Source: JABAAE01 sp036336715
GTDB taxonomy: Bacteria; Planctomycetota; Planctomycetia; Pirellulales; Pirellulaceae
Length of the DNA: 17,143 nt
NCBI GenBank assembly: GCA_036336715.1
Contig: JAYZFP010000181.1
Coordinates: 1-17,143 of the forward strand
Reading direction: 5' to 3'
The translations under genes were made by a program, and so were the position numbers. This document shows, one piece after another, positions 7,792-13,804 of this stretch (positions within the stretch are counted from its first letter, which is position 1; each line of letters opens with the position of its first letter). Under the pieces are notes generated by a model that searched no databases, was not told the DNA's origin, and saw only the letters and a program-made list of their open reading frames with translations.

Positions 7792-8220
7792 ATGTCTGAC
7801 GACGCTTTTGCGATTTACAAACTGCTGAAAGACGATGAGCGTTATGGCGTCGAAGCCTACACGTTTGTCCGGGATGCCCTGGCTTACGCGCAGGATGTCC
7901 TGAGAATGGGGCAGGAATCCGATGTCGAACCGACGCTGGATCTGGAAACCGAAAAATCCACGCCGGAACGGCATTTGACCGGGCAGGATCTCTGCGAAGC
8001 GATTCGACTTTATTCGATTGACCAGTTTGGCTACATGGCGAGGATCGTGCTCAAGAACTGGGGGATCCTCTCCACCAGTGATATCGGTAACATCGTATAC
8101 AACCTGATCAGTATCGGTTGGATGAAAAAATCCAGCGAAGACCGACGAGACCACTTTGACGACGTTTTCGATTTCGAAGAGGCTTTCGAAAAGACTTTTC
8201 AGTTTACGCAGTCCATTTAG
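7792..8220 (+). CDS. Minf_1886 family protein (PVC-restricted, function unknown)
   Basis: A 142-residue acidic, soluble protein with no signal peptide or membrane segment. I recognise the family by YGVEAYTFVRDALAYAQ near the N-terminus, HLTGQDLCEAIRLYSIDQFG in the middle, and VLKNWGILSTSDIGNIVYNLI followed by DVFDFEEAF towards the end. The family is known from Planctomycetes and Verrucomicrobia and has no assigned function. The alternating hydrophobic and charged pattern suggests a compact, mostly alpha-helical protein. Its ATG lies 3 bp after the ricT stop, which strongly suggests one transcript and possibly a shared job, for example as a lineage-specific partner of the RicT/RNase Y machinery. 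That link rests on gene order alone. Confidence 0.88.
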   Translation: MSDDAFAIYKLLKDDERYGVEAYTFVRDALAYAQDVLRMGQESDVEPTLDLETEKSTPERHLTGQDLCEAIRLYSIDQFGYMARIVLKNWGILSTSDIGNIVYNLISIGWMKKSSEDRRDHFDDVFDFEEAFEKTFQFTQSI

Positions 8221-8266
8221 CGTTCTGCAGGCCGGCGGCGGAGTCAGTCGTGAGGGACGGGGTGCC

Positions 8267-8509
8267 ATGTCAAAAAATCGCAACAGGAAGAAACCGGCCG
8301 TTCACGCCAGTGGCACCCTGGCACAGCTGTCTGCTGCAAACGATTCCGGGGAAAATGCTGATCCATCCGTTTCAGGGGCAACCGGCGATTCAAAGCCCAC
8401 GTGGCTCGAGCCGGCCCCCCCCAGGCCCAATGGGTTGTTATTGGTATCCAGCGGAACCTTGATGATCGGCTGGATGATTTTCCTGCTCTACGTTGCAATC
8501 AACGGCTAG
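8267..8509 (+). CDS. Small C-terminally anchored membrane protein, unknown function
   Basis: An 80-residue protein. Residues 1-50 are hydrophilic, begin MSKNRNRKKPA and are rich in Ser, Ala and Asp, with no recognisable domain. A Pro-rich linker (EPAPPRPNG) leads into one transmembrane helix at about residues 55-77 (LLLVSSGTLMIGWMIFLLYVA), and the protein ends VAING. The basic start and the late helix suggest a cytoplasmic N-terminus with a tail anchor. Proteins of this shape are common hypotheticals in planctomycetes, often beside ricT-like genes; this is from memory and not checked. The start at ATG 8267 follows a GGGACGGGG purine run. The last 18 bases, including the TAG stop, are the first copy of a tandem repeat that repeats the same codons and stop downstream. 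Confidence 0.65.
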   Translation: MSKNRNRKKPAVHASGTLAQLSAANDSGENADPSVSGATGDSKPTWLEPAPPRPNGLLLVSSGTLMIGWMIFLLYVAING

Positions 8510-8539
8510 GTTGCAATCAACGGCTAGGTTGCAATCAAC
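8492..8539 (+). repeat. 18-bp tandem repeat carrying a stop codon (2.7 copies)
   Basis: The unit GTTGCAATCAACGGCTAG occurs exactly at 8492-8509 and 8510-8527, and its first 12 bases again at 8528-8539. Because the unit is 18 bp, each copy stays in frame and encodes V-A-I-N-G-stop, the end of the small membrane protein. Each unit also contains a small inverted repeat, GTTG-caat-CAAC. Directly after it, CAAC-tcc-AACA-agg-TGTT-GTTG (8536-8557) can fold as a bulged hairpin. Replication slippage is the simplest origin. Confidence 0.9.
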
Positions 8540-8628
8540 TCCAACAAGGTGTTGTTGCCCCGGAAGTTGAAAAGATGTTAGCGTCTTTGGAAGGACTTTA
8601 CGCACATCTCCCTGAAAGAGCCGCCTCC

Positions 8629-9054
8629 ATGTTCGCCAGATTTGCCATGCCGCCCCGCTGTATCCGTGTTTTCCTGCTCAGCGTTTTCCTGTTCAGCTGT
8701 CCCTTTTACAGCGGTTGTGGGCGATTCAGTGTCCAACAGCAACTCGAAGACTACGCAGCACAGCAAAAGCAGGAGAAAAAAGTTCCCCGCAAAATTTCCG
8801 ACAACCAGATGCTGATCGATATCACCACAGGCGAGCGGGAACTGATCCAGGTCTTTACAGTCAAGGGACCCTTGCAAAAGATCCGTGGACAACTGCCGGA
8901 ACTGGAAAAAAACGTCCTCACGCAGCTGAAAAAAAACAAACAGCAGATCCAGAACCTGGTCGACTACAAAATCGTGATGACTTTCCGTTACCTGCATGAG
9001 CCCACCCGGGAACTGATTCACGAATTCAAAGTGAAGCCCTGGAGCGATCTCTGA
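8629..9054 (+). CDS. Small putative lipoprotein, unknown function
   Basis: A 141-residue protein with a lipoprotein-type signal: a basic start (MFARFAMPPRCIR), a hydrophobic core (VFLLSVFLFSC), then the lipobox-like YSGC with the modified Cys at residue 30. It should therefore be anchored in a membrane facing the periplasm. The mature part is charged and Gln/Lys-rich: residues 35-55 could form a short helix or coiled coil (QQQLEDYAAQQKQEKK), then an alpha/beta-looking segment (RELIQVFTVKGPLQKI, IVMTFRYLHEP). No family is recognised. Other in-frame ATGs exist at 8575 (lengthening the n-region) and 8647 (shortening it). 8629 gives the most ordinary signal peptide. It follows the ricT group on the same strand after a 119-bp gap that contains the tandem repeat. 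Confidence 0.65.
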   Translation: MFARFAMPPRCIRVFLLSVFLFSCPFYSGCGRFSVQQQLEDYAAQQKQEKKVPRKISDNQMLIDITTGERELIQVFTVKGPLQKIRGQLPELEKNVLTQLKKNKQQIQNLVDYKIVMTFRYLHEPTRELIHEFKVKPWSDL

Positions 9055-9284
9055 TCGGCAGATCAAGCTAGCACCATCGTAAAACAGCCTGAAAAATTCA
9101 TTTCCGGTGAAGAATTGGTTAGTTTTCGGCAAAAATCGCGGAATTCGCCTGATTGGAATCAGCGCCGTTTCAATTTCAAAGTACACTTCTGCACAGGAAA
9201 TAGATGGAAAAGAAAGATAACCCACGCGCCTGATCAGTCGGCGCCCCACTCCGTGTCGCCTCTACCGACACCAGGAAGAATGTC

Positions 9285-10043
9285 ATGTTTTCACTCGCTA
9301 CGAAATTTTCGCCCGAAGCGGCAAATTTTGAGAAGGCCTGCTGCTCCGGATACGATCACGCCGAGCTGTTTCTGACGCCCACCCGCCTGATGAGCTGGCG
9401 TACCCTTTCCAAAATCGCCCGCAGTTACGAAATGAATTACGTGCTGCATTTTCCGACGTGCAGTAAAGCAACTCTCGAAACCTCAGAAGAGGTGGTTTTG
9501 CTGGCCCACGACATCAACTGTCGGACCATTTCCGTTCACGAGGACTGCCTCGAAACGGCAATGGGTATCCGGGAAATTGACCCCCAACTTCAGTTGTGCG
9601 TGGAAAACCAATCCGTCGAATTTGAAAAGCTCGATTCATGGATCGCAGCCAATGAGTTCATCACCCTGAACGTGGAAAATCTCTGGAAGCAGACGTTACA
9701 GGATGACGATTTTTCAGAACTGGAGTCTGTCATCCGCAGACTGTTCCACCGCCACCGGGAGCGGATCCGGTCGGTTCACCTCTCCGGTTATCGACCGGGT
9801 CGAGAGAGCAAGACTCCCCTCGCAAAGTCTGCTGAATTTACCAACAGGATCTTTGACATTTTGCTGGCCGAAAACTTTGACGGAATCGTCGTCGGCGAAA
9901 TCGACGTGCAGCATCAGACCAGTGAACTCCTGAAAGCCGACCTGGCCCTGTTTCATCGATGGCAGAACCAGAACGGTCTCTACCACGTTCCCGCCGGGCT
10001 GTTTGGCTCCACCCCACAACTCAACAACACGCTCCCGCAGTAA
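9285..10043 (+). CDS. Xylose-isomerase-like TIM-barrel protein (AP endonuclease 2 superfamily)
   Basis: A 252-residue soluble protein with the alternating strand and helix pattern of the sugar phosphate isomerase/epimerase TIM barrels. Landmarks are YDHAELFLTP near the start, YVLHFPT, RTISVHEDC, LQLCVENQ (E107, a usual metal-ligand position), FITLNVENLW (E131), SVHLSGYRPG (H165) and GIVVGEID (E205). Family members use a divalent metal to isomerise or epimerise sugars or, in endonuclease IV, to cut DNA at abasic sites. Here the segment that normally reads LDxGH is LNVENLW, so one expected ligand pair is missing and activity may differ or be lost. At 252 residues it is slightly short for the family. 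Start: ATG 9285 with AGGAAG 6 nt upstream. No operon partner is obvious, with 230 bp before it and 202 bp after. Confidence 0.65.
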   Translation: MFSLATKFSPEAANFEKACCSGYDHAELFLTPTRLMSWRTLSKIARSYEMNYVLHFPTCSKATLETSEEVVLLAHDINCRTISVHEDCLETAMGIREIDPQLQLCVENQSVEFEKLDSWIAANEFITLNVENLWKQTLQDDDFSELESVIRRLFHRHRERIRSVHLSGYRPGRESKTPLAKSAEFTNRIFDILLAENFDGIVVGEIDVQHQTSELLKADLALFHRWQNQNGLYHVPAGLFGSTPQLNNTLPQ

Positions 10044-10175
10044 CCCTGCCCAGGGCCGAAAAAGCCTCGTCCTCCCTGGCCGGTTCACCCGCTGTCGGTC
10101 TGCAGGACTCGAGTACCGGATTTCGCACCGGTAACAGAAGTTGGTGGATGTCAGGCCGATCCATGTGATTTTCGG

Positions 10176-10203
10176 TTGACCGCCGCCGAGGGTGACCTAT
10201 AGT
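10176..10203 (+). promoter_or_regulatory. Sigma70-type promoter for the octaheme cytochrome gene
   Basis: TTGACC (10176-10181), a 16-bp spacer, then TATAGT (10198-10203): each box matches the consensus at five of six positions. Transcription would start near 10210, leaving a leader of about 36 nt before ATG 10246. This is the most convincing promoter in the window and suggests that the cytochrome has its own transcript. Confidence 0.6.
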
Positions 10204-10245
10204 TTCGCCGCGACATGATTGCGCCGGTTTCCTGCAGGTTCCCCC

Positions 10246-12042
10246 ATGAAAACGCCCCTGGCGATTGCCGTTGTCTTAACGCTGACCTTTGTCGGCTGGA
10301 CGGCGGTGTGGAAACACCGGGTAGCCCACCGATTCCCGGATGCCCGGATCCTGGCCGCCGGGCAGGTAGACCATTCCATCGTCTACAGCAATATCCTGCC
10401 GCAGGATTACCTGGGACCGCAGGCTTGCGCCGAATGCCACCAGGAGCAATTTGACGACTGGTCCAGCCACCCTCACGCCTGCATGAACCAGCTCCCGTCT
10501 CCCGATTCAGTCCGTGGCAACTTTGCCGAATATTCGCTGGAACTTCCGACTGGCAGGGTGCTCTTCCGCACCGAAGCGGATCCGCAGGGGGAACCCCAAT
10601 ACCGGATGGACGTTTTCAGGTCGGGTGAAAAAAACCCTTTTCGCCAATATGTGGTTACCAAAACCGTAGGTAGTCGGTACATCCAGTCTTACATCGGCAA
10701 GCAGCTAAAAGGACCCGAACCGGAGGATCACGCGATCTATGGTGAACATCGATTGCCGTTCACCTACTGGTTCAAAATCGGTCAATGGCTGCCCGGGGAT
10801 TTCTACAACATTCATCCCGATGAAACCGTGGAACAGGGTATCGCCCAGACCCGCGGCCTGGGCCTCGACCCACACGTTCTGCCCTACACCGAAACCTGCA
10901 TGAACTGCCACAACACGTTTTCGTATGCCTACCGGATTTACCACAAACCGCTGGTCGGTTTTCCTGACGCCCTGGTGGCTTCGACACTGGCACCCCTGGC
11001 CCGCGAACTGTCAGCGAGCGGCAATCGTGTGGAACCCACTCTGAAAGGAATCCAGGGGGCCAATCAACAGCTGGACCCGGCAAAAGAACTGGTATCGCTG
11101 GGCATCAGTTGCGAAAGCTGCCACCTCGGTGGCCGCGAACATGTGATCAACCAGCGAAAAATCCGCTTCCTGCCCACCAGTCGATTCGTCAAGCTGCAAC
11201 CCCGCACCGGGCGGCCCCTGCTGGAAAGCCGAGGTCATGGCCCGACTCTGCTGGGGACCTGCTCCCAGTGTCACACCGGCAACGGGGAACTTTTCCCCAA
11301 CGGAGCCGGTAAAAGCAATTCCCGGGAAGCCAAAGACCTGCATGCCGGTTTTTGCGCCTCTGAAATGAGCTGTGTCAACTGCCACGACCCGCACAAAAAA
11401 ACCGGGTCCTCGGATCAGCTCTCATCCGGCATCCTGGTCCAGGATCAGTGCATTCAGTGTCACCCGAAATACAGCCGGGAAAGCGAGCGGAAGCAGCACG
11501 GCGGATTTGACGGCCACCAGGAATTGAGTTGCCTCGATTGCCACATGCCAAGGTACACCCGGGGTATCGACGACCTGATCCGGACCCACCGCATCAGTTA
11601 CCCGGTCGAAGAGACCATGGTTCGGGAAGGTTCCGCCAACGCCTGCAATGCCTGCCACCTCGACCAATCAACCCGCTGGACCCTGGAGAAACTTGAGCAG
11701 GGATGGGGGCGTCGCATCGAACCCCAACCCTCCTGGCCGATCTACACGGAACTGGATCAACCGGCGGGGGAAACCTGGCTCGCCAGCCAGGACAGTCACA
11801 TGAGGCTGCTTGCCAGTCAACTTTACGCCCGGCCCGAATATCTGGGCGACCGCCAAAGCAAACTTGGCGAATTAATCCAGGCTCTCAATGACCCGCAACA
11901 GGTCAACCGCGTTTTCGCTGCCTTTTCGGTCAAGCGTCTCCTCGGTTGGGCGATGGACAAAAGATTGCCCGTCAAAATCACGGATTCTCCGGGGGACAGA
12001 AAACGTCAGATCGAGCTGCTGCTGGAACAACTGGCCAACTGA
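10246..12042 (+). CDS. Membrane-anchored octaheme c-type cytochrome (cytochrome c554-like)
   Basis: A 598-residue protein with an N-terminal signal anchor (residues 4-22, then basic WKHR), so the body faces the periplasm. It has exactly eight C-x2-CH heme motifs, with first Cys at 61, 218, 289, 339, 376, 402, 429 and 467: CAECH, CMNCH, CESCH, CSQCH, CVNCH, CIQCH, CLDCH and CNACH. The opening YLGPQACAECHQEQFDDW, the CHDPH of heme 5 and the CHMP of heme 7 match the cytochrome c554-like/doubled-CXXCH multiheme proteins that often end in TPR repeats. Here residues 490-598 instead look alpha-helical and HEAT-like. Many extra His (for example H75, H77) could serve as distal ligands. The role is electron transfer or a reductase/oxidase of unknown substrate. 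Start 10246 has AGG 7 nt upstream; a TTG at 10219 would add 9 residues. No partner reductase lies beside it. Confidence 0.88.
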   Translation: MKTPLAIAVVLTLTFVGWTAVWKHRVAHRFPDARILAAGQVDHSIVYSNILPQDYLGPQACAECHQEQFDDWSSHPHACMNQLPSPDSVRGNFAEYSLELPTGRVLFRTEADPQGEPQYRMDVFRSGEKNPFRQYVVTKTVGSRYIQSYIGKQLKGPEPEDHAIYGEHRLPFTYWFKIGQWLPGDFYNIHPDETVEQGIAQTRGLGLDPHVLPYTETCMNCHNTFSYAYRIYHKPLVGFPDALVASTLAPLARELSASGNRVEPTLKGIQGANQQLDPAKELVSLGISCESCHLGGREHVINQRKIRFLPTSRFVKLQPRTGRPLLESRGHGPTLLGTCSQCHTGNGELFPNGAGKSNSREAKDLHAGFCASEMSCVNCHDPHKKTGSSDQLSSGILVQDQCIQCHPKYSRESERKQHGGFDGHQELSCLDCHMPRYTRGIDDLIRTHRISYPVEETMVREGSANACNACHLDQSTRWTLEKLEQGWGRRIEPQPSWPIYTELDQPAGETWLASQDSHMRLLASQLYARPEYLGDRQSKLGELIQALNDPQQVNRVFAAFSVKRLLGWAMDKRLPVKITDSPGDRKRQIELLLEQLAN

Positions 12043-12143
12043 AAACGACTGGCGAAAAAAACTGAAACCCGGATCCTGGTCCAACCGGCACCTGTCCGTT
12101 CCCGCAACCTTTTAACCGGGTGGCACGCTCATTCCGAGGCGGT

Positions 12144-12152
12144 TGGTACAAT
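12144..12152 (+). promoter_or_regulatory. Candidate extended -10 promoter for the PSCyt operon
   Basis: TGGTACAAT (12144-12152) fits an extended -10 element (TGn plus TACAAT). No good -35 box is seen at normal spacing. It would give a long leader of about 195 nt that includes the stem-loop at 12192-12224. The context GGCGGTTGGTACAATCCGG resembles that of the esterase -10 candidate. Confidence 0.35.
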
Positions 12153-12191
12153 CCGGTTACCCACGGTAAAAAAAGGTGGGACCCCCCGGTT

Positions 12192-12224
12192 CCACCAATT
12201 CACTCAAAGTTTTGAAAATTGTGG
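12192..12224 (+). repeat. Imperfect stem-loop in the PSCyt leader
   Basis: CCAC(C)AATT-cac-TCAA-agtt-TTGA-a-AATTGTGG: eight outer pairs with a one-base bulge, a small internal loop and four inner pairs. It is not followed by a T-tract, since GGGAAAATCC comes next. It could be a leader RNA structure or a protein-binding site. Confidence 0.35.
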
Positions 12225-12355
12225 GAAAATCCGCGTGACAGAGGGAAAACCGGGAACGTACCGGAGATGCATCGTTACCATTGCTGATGGAAAAAACGAG
12301 GTCATTACGGTAAACTGTTAACAGATCCCCACCACTTCACTCCCACCCGAATTCC

Positions 12356-13768
12356 ATGAAACTCTGCTTGCTTTTCCAACTGGCGATCGTGGCCGTGACT
12401 GCCGGTTTTTTCGAATCCGTTTCCGCCAGGGACGAAAAAGAAAAATCTGCCGGACCGGTCAGCTACTACAACCAGATCCGTCCCCTGTTTCAGGCCAAGT
12501 GCCAGGGTTGCCATCAACCGGCCAAGCAGGGCGGGGAATACGTGATGACAGAATTCGACAGCTTGCTGGCCGGCGGAGAAACCGGTGCCCCGGCAGTCGT
12601 GCCGGGAAAACCGGAAGAAAGCCACCTGATCGAGGTCATCCTGCCCGAAAATGGAACGGCGGAAATGCCAAAAAACGACAGCCCATTTTCGGTCGCCGAA
12701 ATTGAACTGATCAAAAAGTGGATTACCGAGGGAGCCAGGAATGACACTCCCCGAAATGCATCCACCCGGTTCGATATGGACCACCCGCCCACTTACCGGG
12801 TCGCCCCGCAGGTCACGACCGTCGATTTTTCGCCGGACGGCAAACTTCTGGCCGTATCCGGTTACCACGAAGTACTGGTTTTTGAAACGGGTAACTGGTC
12901 CCTGAAGTTTCGACTCGTCGGCCTTTCCGAGCGAATTGAGTCAGCCATCTTTTCACCCGACGGCAAACAGCTTGCGGTAGCAGGAGGTTCCCCGGGACGC
13001 CGCGGAGAAATCCAGGTCTGGGACATCGAAAAGAAAAAACTTCATCTTTCGAGGGGATTGCTCTATGACACCCTGTACGGTGCCAGCTGGTCTCCCGACG
13101 GAAAACTGATCGCATTTGGCTGCCCCGACAACACGGTCCGCGCCATCAGCGTGGAAACCGGCAAGCAGGTCCTGTTTAACGGCACCCACAACGGGTGGGT
13201 CACCGACACCACGTTTGGCCTCAAGGCGGAGCATGTGGTTTCCGTCAGCCGTGACATGAGTGTCAAGCTGATCGAATTCAAGACCCAGCGTTTCATGGAC
13301 AACATCACAAGCATCACACCGGGTGCCCTGAAAGGTGGTCTGTATGCAGTCGACCGGCACCCGACCAAAAATGAAATCGCCTGCGGGGGTGCCGACGGTG
13401 TCCCCAAAATCTACCGGATGATCCGGGATAAAAAGCGGGTGATTGGGGACGACCATAACCTGATTCGCAAGTTCGGTTCGCTCATGGGACGTGTTTATGA
13501 CGTCAAGTACAATGCCGACGCCAGCCAGTTGGTTGCCTGCAGCAGCCTGGATGGCAAGGGTGAACTCAAGGTGTTCAACGTGGCGGACGCGAAAGAACTG
13601 GTCCGGATTGAGCTGGCGGATGGAGGCTTGTTCACCTGTGACTTTGCCCCCGACGGAAAAACGGTCGTCACCGGTGGTTTCGACGGAAAACTGCGGGTGA
13701 TCGACATCGAAAAGAAACAGATCGTCAAGATCTTCACACCAGCGCCCCTCGAGGTCGCCTCCAAATAG
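12356..13768 (+). CDS. PSCyt1-type cytochrome c fused to a WD40 beta-propeller
   Basis: A 470-residue exported protein. The signal peptide (MKLCLLFQ..., cleavage after VSA at residue 24) leads into a planctomycete cytochrome c domain (PF07635, residues 33-130). This reads YNQIRPLFQAKCQGCHQPAKQGG, with heme Cys 49 and 52, His 53, and M104 in GTAEMPKND as the probable distal ligand; VAEIELIKKWITEGA is the usual closing helix. Residues 150-470 are WD40-like blades with repeated FSPDGKxLA motifs (VDFSPDGKLLAVSG, IFSPDGKQLAVAG, SWSPDGKLIAFG, CDFAPDGKTVVTGG), about seven in all and enough for one propeller. The fusion is typical of planctomycetes, but its function is unknown; a heme domain tethered to an interaction platform is all that the sequence shows. 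It lies 36 bp ahead of the DUF1549/DUF1553 gene, very likely in the same operon. Confidence 0.9.
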   Translation: MKLCLLFQLAIVAVTAGFFESVSARDEKEKSAGPVSYYNQIRPLFQAKCQGCHQPAKQGGEYVMTEFDSLLAGGETGAPAVVPGKPEESHLIEVILPENGTAEMPKNDSPFSVAEIELIKKWITEGARNDTPRNASTRFDMDHPPTYRVAPQVTTVDFSPDGKLLAVSGYHEVLVFETGNWSLKFRLVGLSERIESAIFSPDGKQLAVAGGSPGRRGEIQVWDIEKKKLHLSRGLLYDTLYGASWSPDGKLIAFGCPDNTVRAISVETGKQVLFNGTHNGWVTDTTFGLKAEHVVSVSRDMSVKLIEFKTQRFMDNITSITPGALKGGLYAVDRHPTKNEIACGGADGVPKIYRMIRDKKRVIGDDHNLIRKFGSLMGRVYDVKYNADASQLVACSSLDGKGELKVFNVADAKELVRIELADGGLFTCDFAPDGKTVVTGGFDGKLRVIDIEKKQIVKIFTPAPLEVASK

Positions 13769-13804
13769 AACGAAACTGAAAACAGATAAATCCTGGAACG
13801 ACTG

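Larger units (their letters stand above)
12043..12355. other. Intergenic region (313 bp) before the PSCyt1-WD40 gene
   Basis: No gene is seen. It contains an extended -10-like box near 12147, a stem-loop at 12192-12224 and several A-rich runs (for example around 12168 and 12290). No clear intrinsic terminator for the cytochrome gene was found. Confidence 0.6.

Noticed and set aside
7018..8283. 421-codon open frame on the minus strand
   Set aside because: It lies antisense to ricT and the Minf_1886-family gene, both clearly real. It encodes no recognisable domain and is explained by the codon bias of the plus-strand genes.
8401..8628. N-terminal extension of the lipoprotein gene through the tandem repeat
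   Set aside because: It would put about 76 hydrophilic residues, including the repeat read in another frame, before the signal peptide, and it overlaps the small membrane protein gene.
10044..10133. Inverted repeats CCAGGG/CCCTGG and TACCGG/CCGGTA after the TIM-barrel gene
   Set aside because: The stems are short with no T-tract, so terminator function is not supported. The region was also read for a tRNA and none fits.
12121..12136. Sigma54-like element TGGCACG-N4-TTCCG
   Set aside because: The -24 half is perfect, but the essential GC of the -12 half is CC, and no enhancer-binding regulator is encoded nearby.
12315..12324. Perfect 10-bp palindrome CTGTTAACAG before the PSCyt1 gene
   Set aside because: Palindromes of this length are expected about 16 times by chance in a window of this size, and no extension or repeat of it was seen.
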